This document shows positions 24,125 to 31,600 of a stretch of 33,462 bases of DNA, piece by piece (the stretch's first letter is position 1; each line of letters opens with the position of its first letter). This DNA is from Ruminococcus sp. (GTDB taxonomy: Bacteria; Bacillota; Clostridia; Oscillospirales; Ruminococcaceae). The stretch covers positions 1 through 33,462 of the forward strand of contig JAFXNC010000013.1 of the NCBI GenBank assembly GCA_017529875.1. The letters are read 5' to 3'. The notes below the pieces were generated by a model. The model was not told the origin of the DNA. It saw nothing but the letters and a program-made list of their open reading frames with translations, and ran no database searches. A program made the translations under genes and the position numbers.

Positions 24125-24217
24125 TGCGTATTGCCGCAAAAATTTCTTGTCAATATTATACCACATTCATCCTTGCTTAGTCAAGAGCGATGCGAGAAAT
24201 TTTTGCGTATTGACGCA
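24125..24217 (-). promoter_or_regulatory. Promoter of the DUF4143 ATPase gene between two copies of TGCGTATTGmCGCA
   Basis: On the minus strand TTGACT (24179-24184) and TATAAT (24155-24160) are 18 bp apart, with TG one base before the -10. TGCGTATTGCCGCA (24125-24138) and TGCGTATTGACGCA (24204-24217) flank it in the same orientation, and the neighbouring AAATTTCT segments are inverted. The pair looks like two operator sites able to bridge or cover the promoter. Confidence 0.65.
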
Positions 24218-24326
24218 GTTTTATCGCCAACAAAGATTATTTTGCAGTGTTATGACAAAAAAGTCTAAAAATCAGCTTACTGAAAACTTGCGCCAACTCT
24301 TGCCGTACTTTTCAATGAAACGGCAA

Positions 24327-24412
24327 TTTTCGCCTAACTGTCAATGGTTTTAGGCGATTATTTCTCCTATCTCCTTGACTTTTCTCCTAAAATGATATAT
24401 AATTTAGGCGAA
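24327..24412 (+). promoter_or_regulatory. fic promoter with two inverted-repeat operator candidates
   Basis: TTGACT (24375-24380) and TATAAT (24398-24403) are 17 bp apart. Repeat 1, upstream of the -35, is TCGCCTAA...TTAGGCGA with a 12-base middle (about 24328-24355). Repeat 2, around the -10, is TTCTCCTAA...TTAGGCGAA with a 13-base middle (about 24382-24412). Both share the arm CGCCTAA, with one change in the second copy. Autorepression by the Fic protein through its C-terminal winged helix is plausible but inferred. Confidence 0.7.
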
Positions 24413-24426
24413 AGGGGTGTCGCCTT

Positions 24427-25494
24427 ATGAGAAACTTTGATTACAGCGTGCTTGCAAGCCGTTCTTGGGACAGCGAGATCATCGGGCTTGTGGCACAGGT
24501 ACATGAATACAAGGGCAGGCAGGAGATCTATCTGAAACAAAAACCTGCGGAGCTTGACCGCCTAATCGAGATCGCCAAGGTTCAGAGTACCGAGGCTTCC
24601 AATGATATCGAGGGTATCCGCACCACAAATACTCGTCTGCTCCAACTCGTCCGGGATAAGACAACGCCCCGCAACCGTGACGAGGAAGAGATCATGGGCT
24701 ACCGCGATGTGCTGAATACCATCCACGAGAACTATGAATATATCCCGGTCACAGCGAATTATATTTTGCAGCTCCACCGCGATCTGTATAAGTATTCCCA
24801 CAAGAGCATCGGCGGGTCCTTCAAGAACACACAGAATTATATCAGTGCGACTGATGAAAACGGACGGGAGTTTGTGCTGTTCACTCCCCTTGCTCCGTAT
24901 GAAACGCCTGCGGCAGTTGATGCAATCTGCGAGAGCTATAACCGCATGACAGACATGCAGGAGATCGATGCTTTGCTGCTGATACCCGTGTTCATACACG
25001 ACTTTCTCTGCATACACCCCTTCAACGACGGCAATGGCAGAATGAGCCGACTGCTGACCACTCTGCTGTTGTACCGTTCGGGATATATGATCGGCAGGTA
25101 TATCTCCCTTGAAAGCAAGATCGCTAAGAACAAGGAGCTTTACTATGACGCTTTGGAGAGATGTCAGGAAGGCTGGCCGGAAAACGAGGATGATCCCACG
25201 CCATTTATAAAGTATCTTTTGCAGACCGTGCTTGCGGCATACCGCGATTTTGAGGAGCGTGTGTCGCTTGTGGATGAAAAGCTGCCCGCAATAGAAACAG
25301 TTCGCCGGGCAGTCTGCAATAAGATCGGGAAATTCACCAAGAGCGAAGTTATGGAGCTTTGTCCCACGATCAGCAAGGCATCCGTGGAGAATGCGATCAG
25401 GCAGCTTGTGGAAGAGGGAGTGCTTGTAAGGCACGGGACAGGGCGAAGCACGTTTTATACCAGGAGCGATGCGGGGACGTTTGGGCAACAATAA
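24427..25494 (+). CDS. Fic-family AMP-transferase with N-terminal inhibitory helix and C-terminal winged helix
   Basis: The start is ATG 24427, following AAAGGGGTG. The 355-residue product has the core Fic motif HPFNDGNGR (197-205), with His197 as catalytic base, so the enzyme should be active, usually transferring AMP to a target hydroxyl. The inhibitory motif S/TxxxEG is present N-terminally (Ser58 to Gly63, Glu62 as the blocking residue), which makes it a class II, self-restrained Fic protein. Residues about 285-350 look like a winged-helix DNA-binding domain. The target protein is not evident. It is followed after 53 bp by a nucleotidyltransferase gene on the same strand. Confidence 0.93.
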   Translation: MRNFDYSVLASRSWDSEIIGLVAQVHEYKGRQEIYLKQKPAELDRLIEIAKVQSTEASNDIEGIRTTNTRLLQLVRDKTTPRNRDEEEIMGYRDVLNTIHENYEYIPVTANYILQLHRDLYKYSHKSIGGSFKNTQNYISATDENGREFVLFTPLAPYETPAAVDAICESYNRMTDMQEIDALLLIPVFIHDFLCIHPFNDGNGRMSRLLTTLLLYRSGYMIGRYISLESKIAKNKELYYDALERCQEGWPENEDDPTPFIKYLLQTVLAAYRDFEERVSLVDEKLPAIETVRRAVCNKIGKFTKSEVMELCPTISKASVENAIRQLVEEGVLVRHGTGRSTFYTRSDAGTFGQQ

Positions 25495-25547
25495 AAGCAG
25501 AAAACATAAGCCTTTTTTGATAATTCGTGATCTGAGGAAGTGATATT

Positions 25548-26582
25548 ATGAATACTGTAAATCAAAAGATCATACAGGCTGTGATCGACAAGGCGAATAA
25601 AATTTGTCCCGATGCTTTGGCACTGATCGGGGTGTACGGTTCGGCTGACACGGAGGACGAGTATGAGCGTTCCGACCTTGACCTGCTAATACTGATCGAA
25701 AATGACGAGGGCTGGAAGCTCGGAACGGGGTTTATCCTCGATGACAGAAAGGTGGGCTACGACATTTACTGCACCACCCGGGACGGCTTGAAATACGATG
25801 CAGAATGTCACCATGCCCGCCTGTCAAAGCTGATGGATTCGCGGATAGTGTATGTGAATCATCAGGATGCGTATGACGATCTGACCGAATTAAGAGCGCA
25901 GGCTCAACAGCTTTTAAATTCCGAGGAGCGTATTCAAAGAGCCAATGAGGCAGTCGATAAAGCGAAGATAGCTTACGCAAACGCCTGCCTGCATGACGGC
26001 TTGGGACAGGTGCGCTTGGAGACCTGCGGAGTGATAACTTATCTTTGCGATGCCGTGATGCTTTATCACGGGCAGTATTTCAAACGCGGTGTAAAAAGAA
26101 CATTTGAAGAATTGTCGGCACTGCCTATTGACGGTGTTTTTGTCCGCTTGATACAGGAAGCCGTTGTCTGTAAAGATGTCGGTCAAATGCGTGACCTGCT
26201 GAAACAGCTTATCCTTTATGCGGAAGGTCACATACAAAAAAGGATAGTAAAAGAACAGCCCTCAGCGTCGTTATCGGGAACTTATGAAGAAATGTATTCC
26301 AACTGGCGGAACAAGGTCGAAGAAGCCGCCAAAAATGCCAACGCTTTTTCGTCATTTATGGGGCTGTGCAGTTTTCAATTCATGCTCTCGGATATCGCGG
26401 AGGATGTTGAGATAGGTTCTTTCCCTGTTATGGACGAATTCGACCCGGAACATCTTGAAAACGATGTAACGGTATTCGATAAGTACTTGCAGAAATATGA
26501 GCAGGTCTATCAACAGGCGGGGATAAACGTCGAGCGGTATGCGGATGTCGATGAGTTTGTTGCAGACTATCTGGATCGGTAA
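25548..26582 (+). CDS. Nucleotidyltransferase-domain protein (aminoglycoside-NTase-like fold)
   Basis: The 344-residue product starts at ATG 25548 behind GAGGAAGTG. The N-terminal domain (about 1-100) has GS (31-32), the metal pair Asp43/Asp45 in RSDLDLLIL, and a third Asp72 in VGYDIYC, the pol-beta-like nucleotidyltransferase signature. The helical remainder resembles kanamycin or lincosamide nucleotidyltransferase tails more than HEPN. Substrate is unknown: drug, small molecule and protein are all possible. It is the second NTase in the window; similarity to the one at 14387 is confined to the active-site motif by eye. Confidence 0.85.
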   Translation: MNTVNQKIIQAVIDKANKICPDALALIGVYGSADTEDEYERSDLDLLILIENDEGWKLGTGFILDDRKVGYDIYCTTRDGLKYDAECHHARLSKLMDSRIVYVNHQDAYDDLTELRAQAQQLLNSEERIQRANEAVDKAKIAYANACLHDGLGQVRLETCGVITYLCDAVMLYHGQYFKRGVKRTFEELSALPIDGVFVRLIQEAVVCKDVGQMRDLLKQLILYAEGHIQKRIVKEQPSASLSGTYEEMYSNWRNKVEEAAKNANAFSSFMGLCSFQFMLSDIAEDVEIGSFPVMDEFDPEHLENDVTVFDKYLQKYEQVYQQAGINVERYADVDEFVADYLDR

Positions 26583-26611
26583 TGAAAAAAGGGATCTCTC
26601 AGGAGGATATT

Positions 26612-27067
26612 ATGATAGAAACTAAAAGATTAAAAATTTATGCTGCCTCTCGTGATGAGATGGAACGGTTCATTAAAGCGCAGACTATTGATGTACTAAA
26701 GGCAGCATACACGGAAATGCTGAACGGCTGTCTGGAGCATCCCGATCAATGGGATTGGTATGCGATCTGGATGATCGAGTTGAAAGACGGCACACACATC
26801 GGAGAGCTCTGCTTCAAGGGGCTTTTCGCAGACGGTACAGCAGAGATCGGATATGGGATCTCCGAAGAATACCAAAACAACGGTTATGCTACCGAAGCAG
26901 TAAAAGCGATATTGGAATGGGCGTTTTCACATCCGGAGGTCACCGCTGTTGAAGCGGAGACCGATCCCAAAAATACTGCCTCAAAAAGAGTTCTTGAAAA
27001 ATGCGGGTTTAAACCAAACGGAAAAATCGGCGAAGAAGGGCCTCGTTACTCCATATTTCGTTGCTGA
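26612..27067 (+). CDS. GNAT-family N-acetyltransferase (RimJ/RimL-like)
   Basis: The start chosen is ATG 26612, behind GGAGGAT; an ATG at 26582, overlapping the previous stop codon, has no site. That gives 151 residues. The GNAT fold shows the acetyl-CoA-binding segment IGYGISEEYQNNGYATEAV (with Q-x-x-G-Y-A), and the C-terminal NTASKRVLEKCGF that is diagnostic of this family. It would acetylate an amine with acetyl-CoA; the substrate is unknown. The spacing to the NTase gene suggests one operon. Confidence 0.9.
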   Translation: MIETKRLKIYAASRDEMERFIKAQTIDVLKAAYTEMLNGCLEHPDQWDWYAIWMIELKDGTHIGELCFKGLFADGTAEIGYGISEEYQNNGYATEAVKAILEWAFSHPEVTAVEAETDPKNTASKRVLEKCGFKPNGKIGEEGPRYSIFRC

Positions 27068-27158
27068 ATTCTGTTATCTTTGGGACACATTAGCAAGGTT
27101 TCAACAGGTACATTGTAAAAGTCGCATTGCAAGCGACCATATTAATGAGCGTCTGTGG

Positions 27159-27164
27159 TACAAT
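27159..27164 (+). promoter_or_regulatory. Possible extended -10 promoter of the ADP-ribosylglycohydrolase gene
   Basis: TACAAT at 27159-27164 is preceded by TG one base upstream; no good -35 hexamer sits 17 bp before. An inverted repeat GTCGC...GCGAC (27121-27137) lies just upstream. Confidence 0.35.
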
Positions 27165-27186
27165 TGATAATGAGGAGGCGATCACT

Positions 27187-27987
27187 ATGTACGGTGCATT
27201 TCTGGGCGATATGATCGGTGCGCCCTATGAGTTTGACAGAGGAAACAAGAGCAAGGACTTCCCTCTTTTTAAGCGCAGCTCGCAGTTCACCGACGACTCG
27301 GTGATGACTGCTGCTGTGGCGGAGGCGCTGATGAACAGTTTCGGCAAGTCCGATGACGAGATACGCGCAGAGCTGATCTCGTCCATGCAGAAATGGGGCA
27401 GGCGCTATCCTAATGCGGGGTACGGCGTTATGTTCAAAGGCTGGCTCGCGGCGGCTGATCCGAAGCCCTACAACAGCTTCGGCAACGGCTCGGCTATGAG
27501 GGCGTCCTCTGTGGGCTGGCTGTATAATGACATCGGCTCGGTACGCAAAGCGGCAGCTCTGACCTCGGCAGTAACACATAATCATCCCGAAGGAATCAAG
27601 GGTGCGGAAGCCACCGCAAGCGCGATCTTCCTTGCCCGGACAGGCAAGAGCAAAGTGCAGATCAAGTCGTACATCATGACAGAGTTCGGCTATGATCTTT
27701 CCCGCACCTGCGATGAGATCAGACCGACCTATCACCACGTTGAGAGCTGTCAGCAGACCGTTCCAGAGGCGATCACGGCTTTTCTTGAAGGATCTGATTT
27801 CGAGGACGTTATCCGCACGGCAGTGTCCCTCGGCGGGGACTGCGACACGCTGACCTGCATCGCCGGCAGCATTGCCGAGGCGTTCTACGGAGTGCCGGAT
27901 GAGCTTGTGAAGGAATGTCGGGCAAGGCTGTCGGAGGATATTATTGAGGTTACGGATAGGCTCCGCAAAATGACAGGTTTGAACTGA
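27187..27987 (+). CDS. ADP-ribosylglycohydrolase (DraG-like)
   Basis: The start is ATG 27187, behind GAGGAGG; a longer frame from 27127 lacks such a site. The 266-residue enzyme shows the family metal sites: FTDDSVM (34-40) with paired aspartates, and SLGGDCDTLTCIAGSIAEAFYG-like ending motif near 215-240 supplying further aspartates. HNHPEGIKGAEA is also typical. It removes ADP-ribose from proteins or small molecules. Next to a Fic enzyme, a second adduct-forming NTase and an acetyltransferase, it may counter a modification on a shared target, but this is inference. Confidence 0.92.
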   Translation: MYGAFLGDMIGAPYEFDRGNKSKDFPLFKRSSQFTDDSVMTAAVAEALMNSFGKSDDEIRAELISSMQKWGRRYPNAGYGVMFKGWLAAADPKPYNSFGNGSAMRASSVGWLYNDIGSVRKAAALTSAVTHNHPEGIKGAEATASAIFLARTGKSKVQIKSYIMTEFGYDLSRTCDEIRPTYHHVESCQQTVPEAITAFLEGSDFEDVIRTAVSLGGDCDTLTCIAGSIAEAFYGVPDELVKECRARLSEDIIEVTDRLRKMTGLN

Positions 27988-28027
27988 GAATATCAGGAAC
28001 AAGGTTTGCAGTGTGTTCAAAAATATC

Positions 28028-28058
28028 AGAGCCGATCTCTTGTGAGGTCGGCTCTTTA
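28028..28058 (+). terminator. Terminator after the ADP-ribosylglycohydrolase gene
   Basis: AGAGCCGA (28028-28035) pairs with TCGGCTCT (28048-28055), extended by near-complementary bases inside, followed by TTTAAT. Confidence 0.75.
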
Positions 28059-28078
28059 ATATCATCAAATCAGCTTTT

Positions 28079-28264
28079 TTATTTCAGCCTGTAAGTCCTG
28101 TTCCTGTTAGCACCCTCAGCAACAACGATTCCATCAGCAATAAGTGCCGACAGCAGGTTTTTCGCCCTTGTAGATTTAACTCCAAGCAGTTCGGCAAGCT
28201 CGCTTGATCTTGCACTTACATGGTCTGTGAGATACTCTATGATAGTTTCTTTATGCCATCGCAT
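28079..28264 (-). CDS. Short winged-helix ORF, probably the tail of a larger lost gene
   Basis: A 61-codon frame encodes a compact helix-turn-helix: TDHVSARSSELAELLGVK then NLLSALIADGIVVAEG and the ending NRNRTYRLK. This matches the C-terminal winged helix that closes many Fic or AlbA-type ATP-binding regulators. An in-frame stop lies only a few codons upstream of the ATG, and no ribosome binding site is visible (AAAGATATA). I therefore favour a truncated remnant, although a free-standing small regulator is possible. Confidence 0.5.
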   Translation of the reverse strand: MRWHKETIIEYLTDHVSARSSELAELLGVKSTRAKNLLSALIADGIVVAEGANRNRTYRLK

Positions 28265-28522
28265 TATATCTTTGAAAGCAAGCTCTCAAAATACATGGAT
28301 ATCAGCGACAACTTCAGACAATCAAACCGTGAGCTGGGTATTCGCAGACTTATGGCTATAAATCTGTTGAAAAGACTTGAGAGTTCCGTCAACTCGTTTT
28401 ATCTCACACTTCAGCGTATTTTCGACTTGATCGACAGAACGATCAAATCAATAAATGCTTTTGAAAAGAACGGTGCGGCTGATCTTGATATGTATTCTTC
28501 AAAGAGCCATTCCCCTTTTTAA
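28265..28522 (+). pseudogene. C-terminal fragment of a SNF2/PLD-type helicase gene
   Basis: The plus-strand frame reads FESKLSKYMDISDNF, then RQSNRELGIRRLMAINLLKR and LESSVNSFYLTLQRIFDLID, and ends at TAA 28522. These phrases are typical of the helicase region of large SNF2-family proteins found in restriction-like and defence loci. No start codon with a ribosome site and no upstream helicase sequence are present, so this is a cut-off remnant. It abuts the winged-helix fragment on the opposite strand, which marks a recombination scar. Confidence 0.6.
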
Positions 28523-28606
28523 TGCCTGTTAACTCGCGCTTTTATCTTCTTACTTGCATTATATCACAGCATAGAGTTTTGTCAATGCAATTTATTGGAT
28601 TGTTAA

Positions 28607-28645
28607 TCAAAAAAAACAAAACGAGTACAAATAGTTGTACTCGTT
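28607..28645 (-). terminator. Terminator of the exonuclease-RecQ-UvrD fusion gene
   Basis: Read on the minus strand, ACGAGTACAA and TTGTACTCGT (28621-28644) form a perfect 10-bp stem with a 4-base loop, followed by TTTGTTTTTTTT. It lies 23 bp past the stop codon of the giant gene. Confidence 0.9.
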
Positions 28646-28667
28646 TATCGTTCGTGGATAATTATTC

Positions 28668-31600
28668 TCAAGTATCCCCATGGAAATAAACATCCGCCAG
28701 AATAACCGCTGTTTCCTCCGTATCCTCCTTGCCTTTCCATGCGCAGATGAATCGTATCACCGCATCATACGGAGTGTATCCGGATGAGATGAGCTTCTTA
28801 ACGTCGTCATTGCATTTAGCAGAGAATTGAAGCACCGGAAGCAGTTTACCGTTCGATTGGATATATAACCTGTTGCCTTTTACAAAAAGGTGCATACCGC
28901 TTTGCAGCCGCAGTATCATTGGCTTTTTATCCTTGAAGAAATCAAGAAACACATCTTTGTGAGAAAGCTGCAATATCAGCTCCGAGGGCTTCGGATAGGT
29001 ATGCAGATCGACCTCGTCAGTAGTCGCATATTCCGTGAACCTGTCAAATGCATCTCCAAAGTAGTGTATATGAAGCAGCTTCCTGGCTCTTGTCATAGCG
29101 ACATAGAGCTTTCTTTTTTCTTCGTCGGTATCCATGCTCACGTTGCTGAGAAGGATATATACATTATCAAATTCTCTGCCCTTGGACTTGTGCATTGTCG
29201 AGACAGTTACAACACCTTTTTCGTCAGTATAGAAATCTTCTATCTTTGATTCGTGCAGGAATATCTCCAGATCGGTGCGGTATTTCTTCTCGTTGGTCTC
29301 CGCAAAAGTCCGCAGGATATTCATGATGATCGGAAGACAGCTGCTGTTGTGGTACTGTCTCTGCAAGACCTCTGCTGCGCTGTTCCATTGTTCATCGCTG
29401 ATGACCGGAGTAGCATTTTCAACGTTCAGCTTTTTCAGGAAAAACCGTATCTCTGCAATATCATACATATCAAAACCGTCGATGGATTGTATCAGCTTTG
29501 CAGGGATATTTTTCTGTTTCAATATTCCCAGCATAAGCAGGGCTTCCTGATTTGTATTAGTAAGTATGCAGGTAGTACCTTTCGCATTGACAGAGATAAC
29601 ATCTTCAACTAATGCTGTCTCCATATTTGCTCCGCTGTGCTTTATCAGCTTGACCTCTCCCGCGGAATTGTTAACTGCGGCGATATCCTCGGTTTTCATT
29701 CTGTTTGAAATAGTCTTTACAAACTGATTTGCAAATGAAACAATGCTCTGACAGCTTCTGTAATTGTCAATGAGAGTATATTGCTTTGCATCGTGTTCGG
29801 TTATGAACGATCTCAGGTATTTCGAGTCGGAACCCCGGAACTGATAAATATTCTGATCGTCGTCGCCTACTGCGATGATCCGCATATCCTCGTTGCGCTC
29901 CATAAGTGCTTCAACAAGTCGGTATTCGTGGATATCCATATCCTGCGCCTCGTCGATCACAAGCACGGTCTTGGTTATCCCCCCCAGGTCAACATCTTCG
30001 CTTCGGATCAGTTTCCCCGCGTCTCTGACAATATTCTCGGACTCCTGGATATTACCAATCTTGCCCAGCAAGTCAAAGCAATAGGAGTGGAAAGTCTTGA
30101 TCTCTATGAAATTTGCGGCATTACCGATAAGCTCACGAAGCCTCTGCTTGAACTCAATGGCGGCAGCCCTTGAAAACGTCAGCATAAGCAGCTGCTCATG
30201 CTTGACATCTTCAAGCAAAAGCAAGGAGGCAAGTTTATGTACCAGCACCCTTGTTTTACCGCTCCCGGGGCCTGCTGATACAACTATGTATTTTGAACTG
30301 TCGTCGTTGATGATCTCAAGCTGTCTTTCGGACAGGGTATCGAAAAGCTGCTTGTATTTTCCGGGAGTTATGTTCCTTGCGATCTCAGCCGCACGCTTGC
30401 CGGAGAAATACTGGGACAGAAACTTTTTATAGTCCATCTGGAAATAGTCATTGACGAACTGCAAAGCCTCGTTATAATCGCGCACCATCATATTTGCATA
30501 CTCGCCGACTATATGTATCTGCTGTATCTTCTGCTGATAAAACTCGTTGAGCTGTTTGTAGTCCTCCTGCTTATACTTGATCCTGTTGTCCAGCTCCAGC
30601 CTTTTGATGCGCATACCGCTGTAAAGCACAAGAAAGCCCCCCTCGAGCTTCATTGCGCCTATCTTCGCAAGAAACAGCAGAGCTTCTTCGATATCATTTT
30701 CATTTATAGAAATCAGGGATTGTTCGCGGTAAGCATCAAGCAGTTCAAGCACGGAAAAGCTCACAAGCACCTCATTCTTGGAGTTTGCGTCTTCTCCGCT
30801 TATCCTGAACAGATAGTTTATTATAAACTCCGCGATGCTGTAACTGGTCTTTCGCCTGGCCTTGATTCGCTTCATATCCATTTTAGGTACGATGTTTACT
30901 CTGTTCGTTGCCTGATCCTGTTCCTTTTGGATATAGCTGCGTATCGTCCAGTAATAGAAAAGGGTCTTGATGGAGTTGACAGAGCTTGTTTTGATACCGG
31001 CTGCAAGTGCAGCTTCGTTCAGCTCCTTGTAGTTCATGGAAAGCTTGTCAGCATCTATATAGTCGAGCAGGAAGGTTTCAAGTGTCTGAAAACGGTGCAA
31101 GATCAGCATTGATCTGTTGACGGTATCTGTTTTCTGTATGTAGGCAGTCAGGTCTTTGGAGTCAGCCAGCAGACCGTCCTCCCGCATCTGCTGGATAGAG
31201 TGAATGATCTCCGCTTTGTCGATGCCAAGCCTGTCCGCAAGATAATCGACCCTTGATTCAGCGTCTGCATTGCCGGCCTTTGCTATGCTTTTGCTGGATA
31301 TCAGAGACTTGATTATGCGCTTTGCCAGAGTCCTTTCTTCGTCGTTTTCATATCTCAGCGAGTCCTCGATCAGCCGTGCGGCATCTACCATTGACTTAAC
31401 GAGCACGCTCGTTGCAAATATCCTGGGAACATTTTTTCCACGCTTGATATAACCAGCATTTTCAAGAGCCTGTATCGCTGTTTTTACTCTCGTTTCGATA
31501 TCTGCAACGCTGTCATCCCAACCAGCCTGTCTTGCCACTTCAAGGGGAGAACAGCACACCTCCGGGCGGGTACGGGTAAGGTCTTTAATTGCTTTCCATA

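Larger units (their letters stand above)
24107..24426. other. Divergent regulatory region between the ATPase and fic genes
   Basis: 320 bp, AT-rich, with no supported gene. It holds the ATPase promoter (24125-24217) and the fic promoter with its inverted repeats (24327-24412). The open frame that spans it has no ribosome binding site or recognisable product. Confidence 0.7.

Noticed and set aside
24015..24353. A 112-codon frame across the ATPase-fic divergent region
   Set aside because: It overlaps the ATPase gene start and its promoter, lacks a ribosome site and has no familiar sequence.
26582..26611. Translation of the GNAT protein from the ATG overlapping the NTase stop codon
   Set aside because: No ribosome binding site precedes it, whereas ATG 26612 has GGAGGAT, and GNAT homologues usually begin with the I-x-T-x-R-L motif that follows the second ATG.
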